Shown: positions 38,288 to 48,803 of the stretch, piece by piece
How the letters are laid out: each line of letters begins with the position of its first letter
How positions within the stretch are numbered: position 1 is the stretch's first letter
Origin: Vibrio renipiscarius
GTDB taxonomy: Bacteria > Pseudomonadota > Gammaproteobacteria > Enterobacterales > Vibrionaceae
Direction: 5' to 3'
Assembly: GCF_000827885.1 (NCBI RefSeq)
Contig: NZ_JTKH01000019.1
Span: 29,329 to 93,328, forward strand
DNA length: 64,000 nt
Notes under the pieces: generated by a model
Told to the model about the DNA's origin: nothing
Database searches by the model: none
The model's input: only the letters and a program-made list of their open reading frames with translations
Translations under genes and position numbers: made by a program

Positions 38288-39640
38288 CTAACCTGTCAGT
38301 TTTTCGAGCAACTTACCATGAATGCCTTCAAACCCGCCGTTGCTCATTACGAGAATATGGTCGCCCGGCACCGCGGTTGCCACAATCGCGTCGACCAATT
38401 GATCAATATCCGCACTGCTATAAGCCGGTTGAGAACACTGCTGAGCAACCTCTTCGACCGACCATTCAATACCCTCGGGCTGATAGAGAAAAACCTCATC
38501 CGCGTGGTGCAGTGACGCGGCTAATGTTTCTTTATGTACCCCGCGCTTCATGGTGGCAGACCGCGGTTCTAATACCGCAATGATCTTATCACTGCCGACC
38601 TTGTTACGCAGGCCACCCATCGTCAGTTCAATCGCGGTTGGGTGGTGAGCGAAGTCATCATAGACCGTCACTCCATTAATGTTGCCTTTCAGTTCAAGGC
38701 GACGCTTGGTATTAATAAACTTTGCTAACGCTTCACAAGCCAAGTCTGCCGTCACACCCACATGGCGCGCAGCGGCGATCGCCATTAAAGCGTTATCGAC
38801 ATTATGATCACCAACCAGATCCCATTTCACGGTGCCTTTAATTTCACCATCAAGTAGAACATGGAACTGAGATCCATCGTTCACGATCTTTTCAGCTCGC
38901 CAATCTCCTTGCTCACCCGTGAACTCAGTTTCACTCCAGCAACCGCGGCGTAGCACGTCAGCCAGTTCGAGATCGGCTTTCGGAGCAAAAATACGGCCAT
39001 TGCCTGGAACCGTGCGCACTAAATGATGAAATTGACGTTTGATCGCTTCAAGATCATCAAAGATATCCGCATGATCGAACTCTAAGTTGTTCATAACTAA
39101 GGTACGTGGATGGTAATGGACGAACTTTGAACGCTTATCGAAAAAAGCACTGTCGTATTCATCCGCTTCCACGACAAAAAACATGCTTTCGCCTAAACGA
39201 GCCGAAATACCGAAGTTACCCAATACCCCCCCAACTAAAAACCCAGGTTGGTAACCACAATCTTCTAAGATCCATGAGAGCATGCTGGAAGTGGTTGTTT
39301 TTCCATGTGTACCTGAAACGGCAAGAACCCAACGATCGTGCAATAAAAACTCTTGTAACCACTGCGGGCCAGAGGTGTAGCGTAGGTTGTTGTTTAAAAC
39401 ATATTCAACGCAAGGGTTACCACGGCTCATGGCATTACCGATCACCACAAGATCCGGTGCTGGATTCAATTGGGATGGATCGAATCCCTCAATTATATCA
39501 ATACCTTGAGACTCAAGCATGGTGCTCATTGGTGGATAAACATTGGCATCACTACCTGTTACTTTGTGGCCTAATTGGCGTGCTAATGTCGCCGCGCCAC
39601 CCATAAAAGTGCCGCAGATTCCCAAGATATGAATGTGCAT
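38288..39640 (-). CDS. mpl: UDP-N-acetylmuramate:L-alanyl-gamma-D-glutamyl-meso-diaminopimelate ligase
   Basis: 450 residues. A Mur-ligase-type enzyme with an N-terminal dinucleotide-like start (HIHILGICGTFMGGAA) and ATP site SGTHGKTTTSSML (about residue 110). It attaches recycled murein tripeptide to UDP-MurNAc, saving precursor synthesis. Mpl is told from MurC by its length and the HILGICGTFMGG start. Followed closely by ubiX. Confidence 0.96.
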   Translation of the reverse strand: MHIHILGICGTFMGGAATLARQLGHKVTGSDANVYPPMSTMLESQGIDIIEGFDPSQLNPAPDLVVIGNAMSRGNPCVEYVLNNNLRYTSGPQWLQEFLLHDRWVLAVSGTHGKTTTSSMLSWILEDCGYQPGFLVGGVLGNFGISARLGESMFFVVEADEYDSAFFDKRSKFVHYHPRTLVMNNLEFDHADIFDDLEAIKRQFHHLVRTVPGNGRIFAPKADLELADVLRRGCWSETEFTGEQGDWRAEKIVNDGSQFHVLLDGEIKGTVKWDLVGDHNVDNALMAIAAARHVGVTADLACEALAKFINTKRRLELKGNINGVTVYDDFAHHPTAIELTMGGLRNKVGSDKIIAVLEPRSATMKRGVHKETLAASLHHADEVFLYQPEGIEWSVEEVAQQCSQPAYSSADIDQLVDAIVATAVPGDHILVMSNGGFEGIHGKLLEKLTG

Positions 39641-39966
39641 AAATGAACCCTTGTCCTACGCTAAAAATACCGCTTCATTATGGCGATAAAGCCATTAAAA
39701 GCGAACCGTTTTGATCACGCTATTATCACACTCATCGGTGACTCAATCAGCAATCCACCATTTTTTCCGTGGTAATCAGCCTACCCCTAATCATCTAAAT
39801 AAATTGAGAACTCAAGCAGTTACTTTAGTACCCATAAAAAGATCTACGTTTTACACTTACGGTGCGTCGTTTTTAATCGCGACACCTTTAAGAGAAAACA
39901 CGCACGATCAGCGATCGCTGACCATTATTGCTTGCCCAAATTTTAGCTGACTAAAAAGGAAATTAT
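39641..39966. other. Divergent mpl / fbp intergenic region
   Basis: 326 bp with promoters expected for both genes. A 79-codon plus-strand frame (39711-39950) has poor composition and no ribosome site and is taken as chance. AAAAGGAAATTAT just before 39967 is the fbp ribosome site. No operator was recognised. Confidence 0.4.
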
Positions 39967-40983
39967 ATGTCTGGTATGCGCACCCTAGGTGAGTTCATCG
40001 TCGAGAAACAAGCGGACTTCCCTCACGCTAGCGGTGATCTTTCATCACTGCTCTCTTCGATTCGTTTAGCGGCGAAGATCGTTAACCGAGAAATCAATAA
40101 AGCAGGGTTAGTCGATATTACAGGCGCAGTCGGCACCGATAATGTGCAGGGTGAAGCACAGCAGAAACTGGATGTTTATGCCAACGACAAATTCAAAGCG
40201 GCATTAGAAGCGCGAGATCAGGTCTGTGGGGTGGCAAGTGAAGAAGAAGATCAAGCCGTCGCCTTCAATAAAGAGCTCAATAAAAATGCCAAATATGTAG
40301 TGTTAATGGATCCTTTAGATGGCTCATCCAACATTGATGTGAATGTCTCAGTCGGTACGATCTTTTCCATTTATCGCCGAGTTTCTCCTATTGGCACCCC
40401 AGCAACCGAAGAAGACTTTTTGCAACCTGGCCACAAACAAGTCGCCGCCGGTTATGTCATTTACGGTTCATCCACCATGCTGGTGTACACAACTGGCCAC
40501 GGGGTGAACGGCTTCACTTACGATCCCTCTCTCGGCACATTCTGCCTTTCGCATGAAAACATGATTGTCCCGCAAGATGGTCAAATTTATTCGATCAACG
40601 AAGGCAATTACTTCCGCTTCCCGATGGGGGTAAAAAAATACATCAAGTACTGCCAAGAAAATGATGAGCAAACGCATCGCCCTTATACTTCGCGTTATAT
40701 CGGTTCGTTAGTCTCCGATTTTCACCGCAATCTATTGAAAGGCGGCATCTACCTATACCCAAGCACACAAAGCCACCCACAAGGCAAACTACGCCTATTG
40801 TACGAGTGCAATCCAATGGCTTTTATCATTGAGCAAGCTGGAGGAACGGCATCAGATGGCGTGAACCGAATTATGGATCTCAAGCCGACCGAACTGCATC
40901 AACGTGTTCCTTTCTTTGTTGGGTCGAAAAACATGGTCGACCAACTCGAAAGCTTCATGGAACGCTATCGAACGGAAGATTAA
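39967..40983 (+). CDS. fbp: Fructose-1,6-bisphosphatase class I
   Basis: 338 residues. Gluconeogenic hydrolysis of fructose 1,6-bisphosphate to fructose 6-phosphate. The metal-binding signature [20 protein letters not shown] (about residues 114-133) and the block [19 protein letters not shown] are canonical. Monocistronic with its own terminator. Confidence 0.97.
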   Translation: MSGMRTLGEFIVEKQADFPHASGDLSSLLSSIRLAAKIVNREINKAGLVDITGAVGTDNVQGEAQQKLDVYANDKFKAALEARDQVCGVASEEEDQAVAFNKELNKNAKYVVLMDPLDGSSNIDVNVSVGTIFSIYRRVSPIGTPATEEDFLQPGHKQVAAGYVIYGSSTMLVYTTGHGVNGFTYDPSLGTFCLSHENMIVPQDGQIYSINEGNYFRFPMGVKKYIKYCQENDEQTHRPYTSRYIGSLVSDFHRNLLKGGIYLYPSTQSHPQGKLRLLYECNPMAFIIEQAGGTASDGVNRIMDLKPTELHQRVPFFVGSKNMVDQLESFMERYRTED

Positions 40984-40992
40984 CTCATTATT

Positions 40993-41017
40993 AAAAGCGC
41001 CTTTAGGCGCTTTTTTT
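40993..41017 (+). terminator. Terminator of fbp
   Basis: AGCGCC-TTTA-GGCGCT followed by a T run, with flanking A residues extending the stem. Confidence 0.9.
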
Positions 41018-41142
41018 ACTTTGAATGATGAATGCACAGCAACATTTTGTTTACATTACAACCAATTTACCTTTAATGTAATAGATGAAATTTCAACCAC
41101 GACACGGTTTCAACATAAAAACACTCAGTAAGGATATCGCTC

Positions 41143-41670
41143 ATGAGTTTGAATGATGTGCCCGCAGGAAAATCATTACCTGATGATCTTTATGTCATCA
41201 TTGAAATACCCGCTAACGCAGACCCTATCAAATATGAAGTCGACAAGGATTCTGGCGCCGTTTTTGTCGATCGTTTTATGTCAGCCCCGATGTTTTACCC
41301 ATGTAACTACGGCTACGTAAACCACACCCTATCACTTGATGGTGATCCGGTTGATGTTCTCATTCCTACGCCGCACCCTTTGATGCCCGGCTCAGTCATT
41401 CGCTGCCGCCCTGTCGGCGTGTTAAAGATGACGGACGAATCCGGTGAAGACGCCAAAATTTTTGCCGTTCCGCACAGTAAGCTGTCAAAAGAATACGATC
41501 ATATTCAAGATGTTGATGATATTCCGGAGCTGCTCAAGGCACAGATTACGCACTTTTTTGAACGCTACAAAGAGCTGGAATCTGGCAAGTGGGTCAAAAT
41601 AGAAGGCTGGGAAGATGCAGCAGCGGCACGACAAGAAATTATAGAATCTTATCAGCGCGCTCAAAAGTAG
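41143..41670 (+). CDS. ppa: Inorganic pyrophosphatase
   Basis: 175 residues, E. coli class I family length. Signature [15 protein letters not shown] (Asp metal ligands) and [17 protein letters not shown]. Hydrolyses pyrophosphate, pulling biosynthetic reactions forward. Stands alone between fbp and a convergent lipoprotein gene. Confidence 0.98.
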   Translation: MSLNDVPAGKSLPDDLYVIIEIPANADPIKYEVDKDSGAVFVDRFMSAPMFYPCNYGYVNHTLSLDGDPVDVLIPTPHPLMPGSVIRCRPVGVLKMTDESGEDAKIFAVPHSKLSKEYDHIQDVDDIPELLKAQITHFFERYKELESGKWVKIEGWEDAAAARQEIIESYQRAQK

Positions 41671-41695
41671 TTTGGCGCTCTAAATGAAGCCATTA

Positions 41696-41722
41696 AATAA
41701 GCCAGCTTTGCGCTGGCTTATT
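41696..41722. terminator. Bidirectional terminator between ppa and the lipoprotein gene
   Basis: AATAAGCCAGC / GCTGGCTTATT, an 11-bp stem with a short loop. Confidence 0.8.
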
Positions 41723-41744
41723 GCAATCATGTCAAATTGAAACG

Positions 41745-42092
41745 CTACCAAGAATCGGACATTGCGTTGTCGTAATCGCTACGAAAGAAGGGATTCACAT
41801 CGTCACAAATGCCCTGATATGGCAGACCTGACTTAGCCGCCATATACGCACTTTGCCCGCAATACAATTCCTTACCTACCGCGTATCCGGCTTGATACGC
41901 TTGATAAAGCTCAGCGGTAAAAGGACCCGACTGATCCAACTCTGAAAGTTTTTGCTCTGAACGCATTCTATTACCAGCTAAAGCTTGCTGCTGACCGTAG
42001 TCTTGCCAAGCCTCTTCGGTGTTAGCTATCGTAATGGGTTGAGCTGCACAACCAACAAGAACCAAACACAACAGCATAAACATCCACTTCAT
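41745..42092 (-). CDS. DUF2799-like lipoprotein
   Basis: 115 residues from the ATG at 42092, preceded by AAGGAGAGGCAAT; a longer frame to 42146 has no site. Lipoprotein signal MKWMFMLLCLVLVGC with lipobox LVGC, so it is anchored by Cys15. The mature part has the pattern WQDYGQQQALAG and YQAGYAVGKELYC, as in DUF2799 proteins. Function unknown. Probably the last gene of the tamA-tamB-ytfP transcript. Confidence 0.85.
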   Translation of the reverse strand: MKWMFMLLCLVLVGCAAQPITIANTEEAWQDYGQQQALAGNRMRSEQKLSELDQSGPFTAELYQAYQAGYAVGKELYCGQSAYMAAKSGLPYQGICDDVNPFFRSDYDNAMSDSW

Positions 42093-42117
42093 ATTGCCTC
42101 TCCTTAAAATCATAACA

Positions 42118-42471
42118 TCACCTTTTGTTGCGCTGATTCCAATCACCTGATGAAAGGATCACATCCAAACGAGCAGCATCCTGATAGAGGTAGATCCACG
42201 CGCGGCCAAATGGCGTCTCTAGTTGTTCTCGGCGATATTCAATAGGCACATCTTCTAAACGATCAAGCTGGACTAACGTCGCATCATCAACAAGATAAAG
42301 CTCACCAAAAACCACATCCGAACCTTTTACTACGGCAGGATAAGCACCCAGATCATAAAGCGTGTATTCAGGTTGCGTTTTATACATACCGAGAAACTCA
42401 GCCCCCGCTAAAAAATGATGATTACTTTGATTTTCACGTAACGTGCCATAGACAAAGATTAGATGCTGCAT
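42118..42471 (-). CDS. ytfP: Gamma-glutamylcyclotransferase-like protein YtfP
   Basis: 117 residues from the ATG at 42471 (MQHLIFVYGTLR), which lies 10 bp after the tamB stop; the longer frame to 42543 overlaps tamB. The YGTLR signature and a Glu-containing FGELYLVDD block mark the GGCT/YtfP fold. Biochemical role in bacteria is unproven. The tamA-tamB-ytfP order matches E. coli. Confidence 0.93.
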   Translation of the reverse strand: MQHLIFVYGTLRENQSNHHFLAGAEFLGMYKTQPEYTLYDLGAYPAVVKGSDVVFGELYLVDDATLVQLDRLEDVPIEYRREQLETPFGRAWIYLYQDAARLDVILSSGDWNQRNKR

Positions 42472-42481
42472 CAGATTTCTG

Positions 42482-45400
42482 TTAATTAAATTCAAATTGA
42501 TAAAGGATATCGACAGCGCTATCGAGCCCAGAGACGACCTCAAGATAAAGATCTTTCATCAAACGATAGCGGACGGTAAATTCGCCGACAGAGTCAAAAA
42601 TACCGACGCCGTATTTAACCTGTAAACCAGGCAACACATAGCCGCTGACGGTCACTTGAGAATCGTCCCCTGAACCTGCTGTATCTAGCTGTAAATCTTG
42701 CACGCCAAATGCTTGGCCAATTTCGCCGACCACTTTGCCGCTTTTCGCTAAGCTAAGGCCAATCAGGGTCGTTGTCATCGCATTGCCACCCGATTCACCA
42801 TCAATATCTTGGCCCCTTAAGAGGTACGATAAAGCATTCGCTTGTGGCATGGCAGGATCAGAAAAAATCGTCAATTGAGGTTCATCAGCCGGCCCAACCA
42901 CTTTCACCCCCGCCGTTACATCATCTTGCGTATTATCAGGATTTCGAATCGCCGTAATTTGTACATAAGGTTGATCAACGGGGCCGTTCATTAAAATCTT
43001 CCCTTCTTCAATCAGAAGATCTTGGCCAAACGACTGATACGAACCGTCGACAATATTGACCTCTCCCGTCACAAATGGGCCTTTGTTTTTTTGCGCGACT
43101 TTCAAATTACCGACCAAGCCCCCTTTGAGGCCAAAAGCAGACAATTTGAAGTCATCACCAATCTTAATATTGATGTTCGTTTCTACTTCAAACGGAATCG
43201 CCGAACTCTCTTCAATCGGTTTGCCTTGCGCATCAACCAACACGAGATCTTTGGAAACGCTCACGGCACTCGCCGGTAATTCGTCAATAATGATTCTTCC
43301 CCAAGGCAGCGCAATATTGCCATCAATACCGACGTGTTTTGGGGATGCCGAGATAGTCATATCTGGGGTCACTTTGACCTTAACCATCGGCGGCACGTCA
43401 ACTTTCAATTCATTCGCATGCACACGTAAATGGGTACGCCAATCTTGCAAATCTCGCCAATTCGCATCACCGTTCGCATTCAATTGACCATCAGGGGTTT
43501 GAATCTCTGCGTTTAGAACCGCGTCATAGCCATTAAAATCAATTGTTAATCGACCTGAATTGACATCAACGGGGGAGACTTCGCCATGAAGCATCATATC
43601 ATCGACCACGAATTGCCCCTTCACTCGAGGATGGAGCAATGGCCCTGAAAAAGTAACATCCGTCTCAATATTCGATTTTATCTGGCTATACTCTCCAACC
43701 AGCACGTTCAAGAAATCCAGATTAAAGGTACTCAGCGCGAGGCGCCCTTCGATTTGTTTCTCTTGTGTCGTGAGGTCGGGAATCATCACCTGACCACTAA
43801 TATCACCATTGTCTTTCACATCAAACAGCCAGTCCGCCTTCAACTGGTTGTTACTGACATCAGCATGAATATTGACCTTATTCCAGCCGAACACGAGGGG
43901 CTTATCAAACTCTTGTTTGATTTGGCCTTGCGGCATATTCAACGACGCTTTCAGTTCAGGATCGCTTTGTGGAGACCACTTAGCCCAAACATTGCCCTCA
44001 ACCGATCCACTCAGTTCTGTTTTCTCTGGCATAAACATCGCGAGTTGCGAAAAATCGAACTGCTTAATTGACAGTGATGCCTCTCCGCTTTCACCCACTT
44101 GAATGTCTTTATCAAGGCACACCGAGCTGTTATTTTGCTGCCAACAATGCGCCCCAACGGCCGCCATCTTACTTTCAAAATCAAACGTTACCGCCGTCGC
44201 CTGATTCAGTCGCCACTCCCCTTGTGGTGAACGAATCATCATACGACCCAGTTGCCCTTGCCACACAAGATTCGGTTTATCCGTCAAATTGCCACTGATC
44301 GCGAGGCGAGTGGAAGCCACATCGGAATTCACCTCTAAGCTCAATTCATGAGCGTCTTGATTACCACCAATCGTCAAGGCAACATCATCAATGACATTAT
44401 CCTGATATTTGATGTGTTCTACATTCAGGCTCACTTTGCCATGAGGTAAAGGCAGTGGAATGACATTCCCTTGTAAGCGAGCACTTTTCACTTCCGCCTC
44501 CCCGCGCCAATCAATGTTATTGACCGCAAGATTCACGCCAACTTCAGGCTCACTCAGCTTACCGCGCAAGCTTAAATCCCCCAGCGCACTGCCTTTCAAC
44601 TCAGGCACAGATTTGGCGATTTCTGGAAGATTGAGCTTCACTTCCATATTCCACTGCTGTTCGAGTTTGCCCTTCGCTTCAATTTGGTTTGGTCCATGAG
44701 AGAGCACCAATGTTGGCGTTTCGAGATAAATCTCTCCCAGACCTTTTTTGTCTGATGCTGTTAGTGAACCCACCACATTAAGTGGGTATTGACGCAACAC
44801 GCCGTCAATATCGAGCATAGGCAGATTCACTTGCCAGCCCCCTTGCTTTGTTAAGGAGCCGTCGGTTTTTAACGCACCGCTAAGATTGCCTTCCGCTTCC
44901 GCCCATTGCAGGCCAGGTTGAATATTGGCAAGCGTCAGGTCTGCCGCCCAATTAATAGGGGCTTGCCAATTGGCCATCGCCGACCCTTTAATCTCACCAC
45001 CCAGCGTTTTTACATCTAAGTCCGACAAATGAATTTCGGATAAATCGCCTTTACCGGCTAACGTCAAAGCGACGTCTGGAATCGCCAGACCTTTGGCGTC
45101 AGCATCAAGATCCAATTGATAGCCGTTCAACGATCCTTTGGCATTGAACTGCGCGATCTTGCCTTGGTAGTCAGCTTTGCCTGTCAGTGGCCATTGTACC
45201 TGGCCATTACTCAGGGCAATCTTAAACGGTAAATTAGGATCAAGCGGCTCAAGATCCGCTTTGATATCGGCCTGAATTAATCGACGTAATTGGGCATCTA
45301 ATTTGAGTTTTTCAACACTGCCACTCGCTTTCAAAGCGAGTTTTTGCCCATTGACCGGATCCATTTTCACCAAAGCATTAAGGCTAACATCCAACGGATA

Positions 45401-46243
45401 GCCTTTCGCTAACGTGACTTCACCGCTCAGATCGGCTTTGACTTGCGGCATATCCACATTCAGATAGCTCACTTTCACGGTCGATTGGCTCGCTAACGCT
45501 TTCAAACTCAGCTGATCCACAATCACAGGTTCCGCTTGTTCAAGTTTAAAGTCGCTAATATCAAGCTGAGTGAGGTCAATCGATAAAGGCAGCACTACAT
45601 CCGGTAATACTATCGCTTTGGGTTGGCTGGTCGTGGTCGCTGTTGACGGCTTGTCGGTTTCATTCGTGGCACTCGGAGCGAGCTTGACAACCCCGCCATC
45701 AAAAAGCGTTTTATTAATCGTTAAGCGATTGCCTTGAAAACTAAACCCGGTGGCAAAGGTATTCCAACGTACTTGATTGCCTAAAACATCAAGATCGACA
45801 TCTTGCAATAAAATGCGACCGACACGGATTGGCAAAGGAGAAGTAATAGGCGAGTTCGTTGAGGTTTCTGTTTCAGAAGCAGGCTCAGATGCTGGTAACT
45901 GAGGCAAACTCAATTGCACACCTTGCGCACTAAGATCATCAACACAGACACTTGGCTCGGTAAAACAGGCCGGTTTTATGGCTAAGGTTAATGATTTTAT
46001 TTGAGCATCGACCTGGAGATCTTCATCTTTGAAGGTCACATCCTTTAAGGTAAAGCGCGGGAAAATCGCCCCTTGATGATCGCCAATCGTTAATTGTGGA
46101 ACAAAACGATCAGCCCCCCACACCACCAAACTCAAACCTGGCTTGGAAAACAACAGGACGGCCAGTGTCAGCAATAGCAGCAACACCACACCAACCACCA
46201 TCAAAGAAAGCCATTTTGACCACTTTAATACCACTTTGGTCAT
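42482..46243 (-). CDS. tamB: Translocation and assembly module subunit TamB
   Basis: 1253 residues, family length. One N-terminal membrane anchor (LSLMVVGVVLLLLLTLAVLL) followed by a very long beta-helical AsmA/TamB region of repeated beta strands and the C-terminal DUF490 domain. TamB spans the periplasm and works with TamA in outer-membrane protein insertion and phospholipid transport. Its ATG overlaps the tamA stop (ATGA). Confidence 0.97.
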   Translation of the reverse strand: MTKVVLKWSKWLSLMVVGVVLLLLLTLAVLLFSKPGLSLVVWGADRFVPQLTIGDHQGAIFPRFTLKDVTFKDEDLQVDAQIKSLTLAIKPACFTEPSVCVDDLSAQGVQLSLPQLPASEPASETETSTNSPITSPLPIRVGRILLQDVDLDVLGNQVRWNTFATGFSFQGNRLTINKTLFDGGVVKLAPSATNETDKPSTATTTSQPKAIVLPDVVLPLSIDLTQLDISDFKLEQAEPVIVDQLSLKALASQSTVKVSYLNVDMPQVKADLSGEVTLAKGYPLDVSLNALVKMDPVNGQKLALKASGSVEKLKLDAQLRRLIQADIKADLEPLDPNLPFKIALSNGQVQWPLTGKADYQGKIAQFNAKGSLNGYQLDLDADAKGLAIPDVALTLAGKGDLSEIHLSDLDVKTLGGEIKGSAMANWQAPINWAADLTLANIQPGLQWAEAEGNLSGALKTDGSLTKQGGWQVNLPMLDIDGVLRQYPLNVVGSLTASDKKGLGEIYLETPTLVLSHGPNQIEAKGKLEQQWNMEVKLNLPEIAKSVPELKGSALGDLSLRGKLSEPEVGVNLAVNNIDWRGEAEVKSARLQGNVIPLPLPHGKVSLNVEHIKYQDNVIDDVALTIGGNQDAHELSLEVNSDVASTRLAISGNLTDKPNLVWQGQLGRMMIRSPQGEWRLNQATAVTFDFESKMAAVGAHCWQQNNSSVCLDKDIQVGESGEASLSIKQFDFSQLAMFMPEKTELSGSVEGNVWAKWSPQSDPELKASLNMPQGQIKQEFDKPLVFGWNKVNIHADVSNNQLKADWLFDVKDNGDISGQVMIPDLTTQEKQIEGRLALSTFNLDFLNVLVGEYSQIKSNIETDVTFSGPLLHPRVKGQFVVDDMMLHGEVSPVDVNSGRLTIDFNGYDAVLNAEIQTPDGQLNANGDANWRDLQDWRTHLRVHANELKVDVPPMVKVKVTPDMTISASPKHVGIDGNIALPWGRIIIDELPASAVSVSKDLVLVDAQGKPIEESSAIPFEVETNINIKIGDDFKLSAFGLKGGLVGNLKVAQKNKGPFVTGEVNIVDGSYQSFGQDLLIEEGKILMNGPVDQPYVQITAIRNPDNTQDDVTAGVKVVGPADEPQLTIFSDPAMPQANALSYLLRGQDIDGESGGNAMTTTLIGLSLAKSGKVVGEIGQAFGVQDLQLDTAGSGDDSQVTVSGYVLPGLQVKYGVGIFDSVGEFTVRYRLMKDLYLEVVSGLDSAVDILYQFEFN

Positions 46244-47955
46244 AACTCAGGCCCTAGAGTAAAATGTATTTTGAATTCATCACCTGGGTTCGCATCGAGC
46301 CCCCAAGCAAAATCTAATCTCACCGGTCCAACAGGCGATTCCCAACGGATTCCCACACCCGTGCCTCGTTTAAATTCCGGCTTGTCATTAAAGGCATCAC
46401 CATAATCATAGAACATGGCTCCCCACCAGTTACCCACGACGCGATATTGATACTCCAACGATGTCGTCGCGATATATTTGGCACCGGTCAGTGCGCCGCT
46501 TGAATCCCGAGGAGAGATCGATTCATAGCCATAACCTCGTAAGTTATTGTCGCCGCCGGCAAAGAAACGCAATGATGGGGATAATTTGTCAAATTCATTC
46601 GTGATGTTTGCTCCGCCGTCAATACGGAAAAGACCACGGTGGTTATCGCCTAAGCTACGAATCCAAGTGGTCCCCGCCAGAACGCGAAGCACTTGAGTTT
46701 CAGACATTGCTTTTGGATCGCCATATTCAAACGTTACCGCCTGCCTGTCACCCCACATTGGCATCGCCCCGCCACGTGAACGAGTGCGAGAAAACGAAAT
46801 ACCCGGGAGCAAGAATTGCGCGTTATCATCTTGAACACCCTGCTCATAGTTCTCCAACAGATAACGGATGAAGACGGTGCGATGCCAACCATTATCAAGC
46901 GTCCAGTGACGCTCTAGCGCCAAGTTGGATTCCAAACTTTTGGTGTCGCGGTTATCGACTTTTTTCATGCCGTATTGGATACGATAGTATTCATTAAGGA
47001 CATCGTCGAGAGGGATACGATAACCTGCCGTAATCGTCTGCTCCGGTTTTGACAAAGAGAAGCTACTATCAAAACTGTGGCCAAGCGAATTCACCCAAGG
47101 CTTTTTCCATTTGAGTGAGCCACGAACGCCCACATCGGTCGAATAGCCAAGACCCGTTTCGAGCTGATTTTTAGCTTGTGGTGCCAAAGACACTTTGACC
47201 GGAAGTTCACGACCTTCGCCGAGATAACTTAAATCTGGCTCCACAAATACCGAAGAAAACCAGTCTGTATTCGATAAGTTTTGGTTATACACCCCAATGT
47301 CGGACACGAGGTAAGGATCACCCTTTTCATAAGGTTCGAGGGAATGTACGCGATCTTCTTCGATCTGACTGCCGGTGATGGTGGTTTCACCAAAGTGATA
47401 GCGAATACCACTATCGAAATGAAGATGGATATAGGCTTGGTTTCGTTCCGGTGAGACTTCCAAGCGGCTGTCCGTGAAGTCTCCTTCAAAATAGCCCTTT
47501 TGCAACGCGAGGTTACGAATGCCTGATTTCAATGCATCGTACTTGCCTTGATTGAGTCGCTTGCCGATCTTTAAGCCGCTAAGCCTAACCAGAGCCGCAA
47601 AGTCTTTGTCTTGTTTCGCTTCACCTTCAAATTGAATATCCAACTGTTCAATTAATACCGGCTTACCTGGCGTCACATCGACGATCAACGTATCGCCATC
47701 TTTTGACACGCTAAAATCAAAAGTGGGATGGTAGTAGCCCAGCGCATTAAGCGCTTCGGTGATATTGCTTTCTAAGCGCGCTTGGAAGCGCAGTGACGTG
47801 TCATAGTCTTTTTCAGGAATGGCGGTCAAATAGACATCGACATTACTTTTCAATGACCCCTTTAAGCCCTTAATAGATAAATCCATATCATTCGCCACCA
47901 CGTAGCGAGGCAGACATAGTGCAGTAATAAAAATGATAATCGACTTTTTAAACAT
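46240..47955 (-). CDS. tamA: Translocation and assembly module subunit TamA
   Basis: 571 residues from the ATG at 47955 (MFKKSIIIF); a TTG three codons upstream is less likely. A signal peptide of about 21 residues is followed by three POTRA domains (about 25-270) and a C-terminal Omp85 beta-barrel, with FAGGDNNLRGYGYESISP and a final strand ending IHFTLGPEL. Outer-membrane partner of TamB. Coupled to tamB by a 4-base overlap. Confidence 0.96.
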   Translation of the reverse strand: MFKKSIIIFITALCLPRYVVANDMDLSIKGLKGSLKSNVDVYLTAIPEKDYDTSLRFQARLESNITEALNALGYYHPTFDFSVSKDGDTLIVDVTPGKPVLIEQLDIQFEGEAKQDKDFAALVRLSGLKIGKRLNQGKYDALKSGIRNLALQKGYFEGDFTDSRLEVSPERNQAYIHLHFDSGIRYHFGETTITGSQIEEDRVHSLEPYEKGDPYLVSDIGVYNQNLSNTDWFSSVFVEPDLSYLGEGRELPVKVSLAPQAKNQLETGLGYSTDVGVRGSLKWKKPWVNSLGHSFDSSFSLSKPEQTITAGYRIPLDDVLNEYYRIQYGMKKVDNRDTKSLESNLALERHWTLDNGWHRTVFIRYLLENYEQGVQDDNAQFLLPGISFSRTRSRGGAMPMWGDRQAVTFEYGDPKAMSETQVLRVLAGTTWIRSLGDNHRGLFRIDGGANITNEFDKLSPSLRFFAGGDNNLRGYGYESISPRDSSGALTGAKYIATTSLEYQYRVVGNWWGAMFYDYGDAFNDKPEFKRGTGVGIRWESPVGPVRLDFAWGLDANPGDEFKIHFTLGPEL

Positions 47956-48079
47956 GGACTTCAAAGGTTACTAATTCGTATTGTTTATATTAAATAATAA
48001 CGTCAGTTATTGATTTAGTCTGTATGAAAAGCATCAAAACCTCGGTCTTCTTCTATCGAACACTATAAAGGATTGCTAT

Positions 48080-48709
48080 ATGTTAGATAAACAAACGCTT
48101 ATTTCTGCGGCGTTAGCCCTACCTGGCCGCCAAGAACCGATGGCCATCGATGATCGCCATTTTGTCAATGGGACCAGCTTATCGGCAAAGCCCACTTCAA
48201 ATCAACAGCAGGTTCTGTTTGGCATGGGCTGCTTTTGGGGGGCAGAGCGCCTTTTTTGGCAGCTTGATGGTGTCATCAGCACCTCCGTTGGTTACTCCGG
48301 CGGCTACACGCCAAACCCCACCTATGAAGAAGTCTGTAGCGGCCGTACTGGGCACGCGGAAGTGGTCAGAGTGATCTTTGACCCTGAGATCATCAACGTC
48401 ACCCAATTACTTAAATGCTTTTGGGAACAACACAACCCCACGCAAGGCATGCGACAAGGCAACGACTTAGGTACCCAATATCGCTCTGCCATTTATGTCT
48501 ATGACCCGCAACACCTCTCGTGTGCACTCGATTCAAAACAGCGCTATCAGCAATTACTCGGCCAGCCCATCGTGACCACTGAGATTGATAACGCTAAGCC
48601 CTATTATTTTGCGGAAAGCGGCCACCAGCAGTATTTAGCAAAACATCCGAACGGCTATTGCGGCCTGGGTGGTACGGGGGTTTGTTTCCCTCCTCAGCAC
48701 GACGTTTAA
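48080..48709 (+). CDS. msrA: Peptide methionine sulfoxide reductase A
   Basis: 209 residues. The catalytic [14 protein letters not shown] block places the active Cys near residue 51; [11 protein letters not shown] near the C-terminus holds resolving cysteines. Reduces methionine-S-sulfoxide, free or in proteins. Divergent from tamA, as in E. coli. Cytoplasmic, no signal peptide. Confidence 0.96.
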   Translation: MLDKQTLISAALALPGRQEPMAIDDRHFVNGTSLSAKPTSNQQQVLFGMGCFWGAERLFWQLDGVISTSVGYSGGYTPNPTYEEVCSGRTGHAEVVRVIFDPEIINVTQLLKCFWEQHNPTQGMRQGNDLGTQYRSAIYVYDPQHLSCALDSKQRYQQLLGQPIVTTEIDNAKPYYFAESGHQQYLAKHPNGYCGLGGTGVCFPPQHDV

Positions 48710-48739
48710 ATGCCTTTCCGGCCAATGGTCTGGCTTCTT

Positions 48740-48769
48740 AGTCTAAAGTTTGAGTATATACTTTAGGCT
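48740..48769. promoter_or_regulatory. Inverted repeat between msrA and ytfJ
   Basis: AGTCTAAAGT and ACTTTAGGCT pair at 9 of 10 positions around a 10-base centre. Either a weak msrA terminator or an operator for ytfJ. Confidence 0.35.
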
Positions 48770-48803
48770 CGTCAGCTCAGCATGACTTAATAGGAAGAAA
48801 ATA

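Noticed and set aside
39711..39950. 79-codon plus-strand frame between mpl and fbp
   Set aside because: No ribosome site, atypical composition, and it fills the space needed for two promoters.
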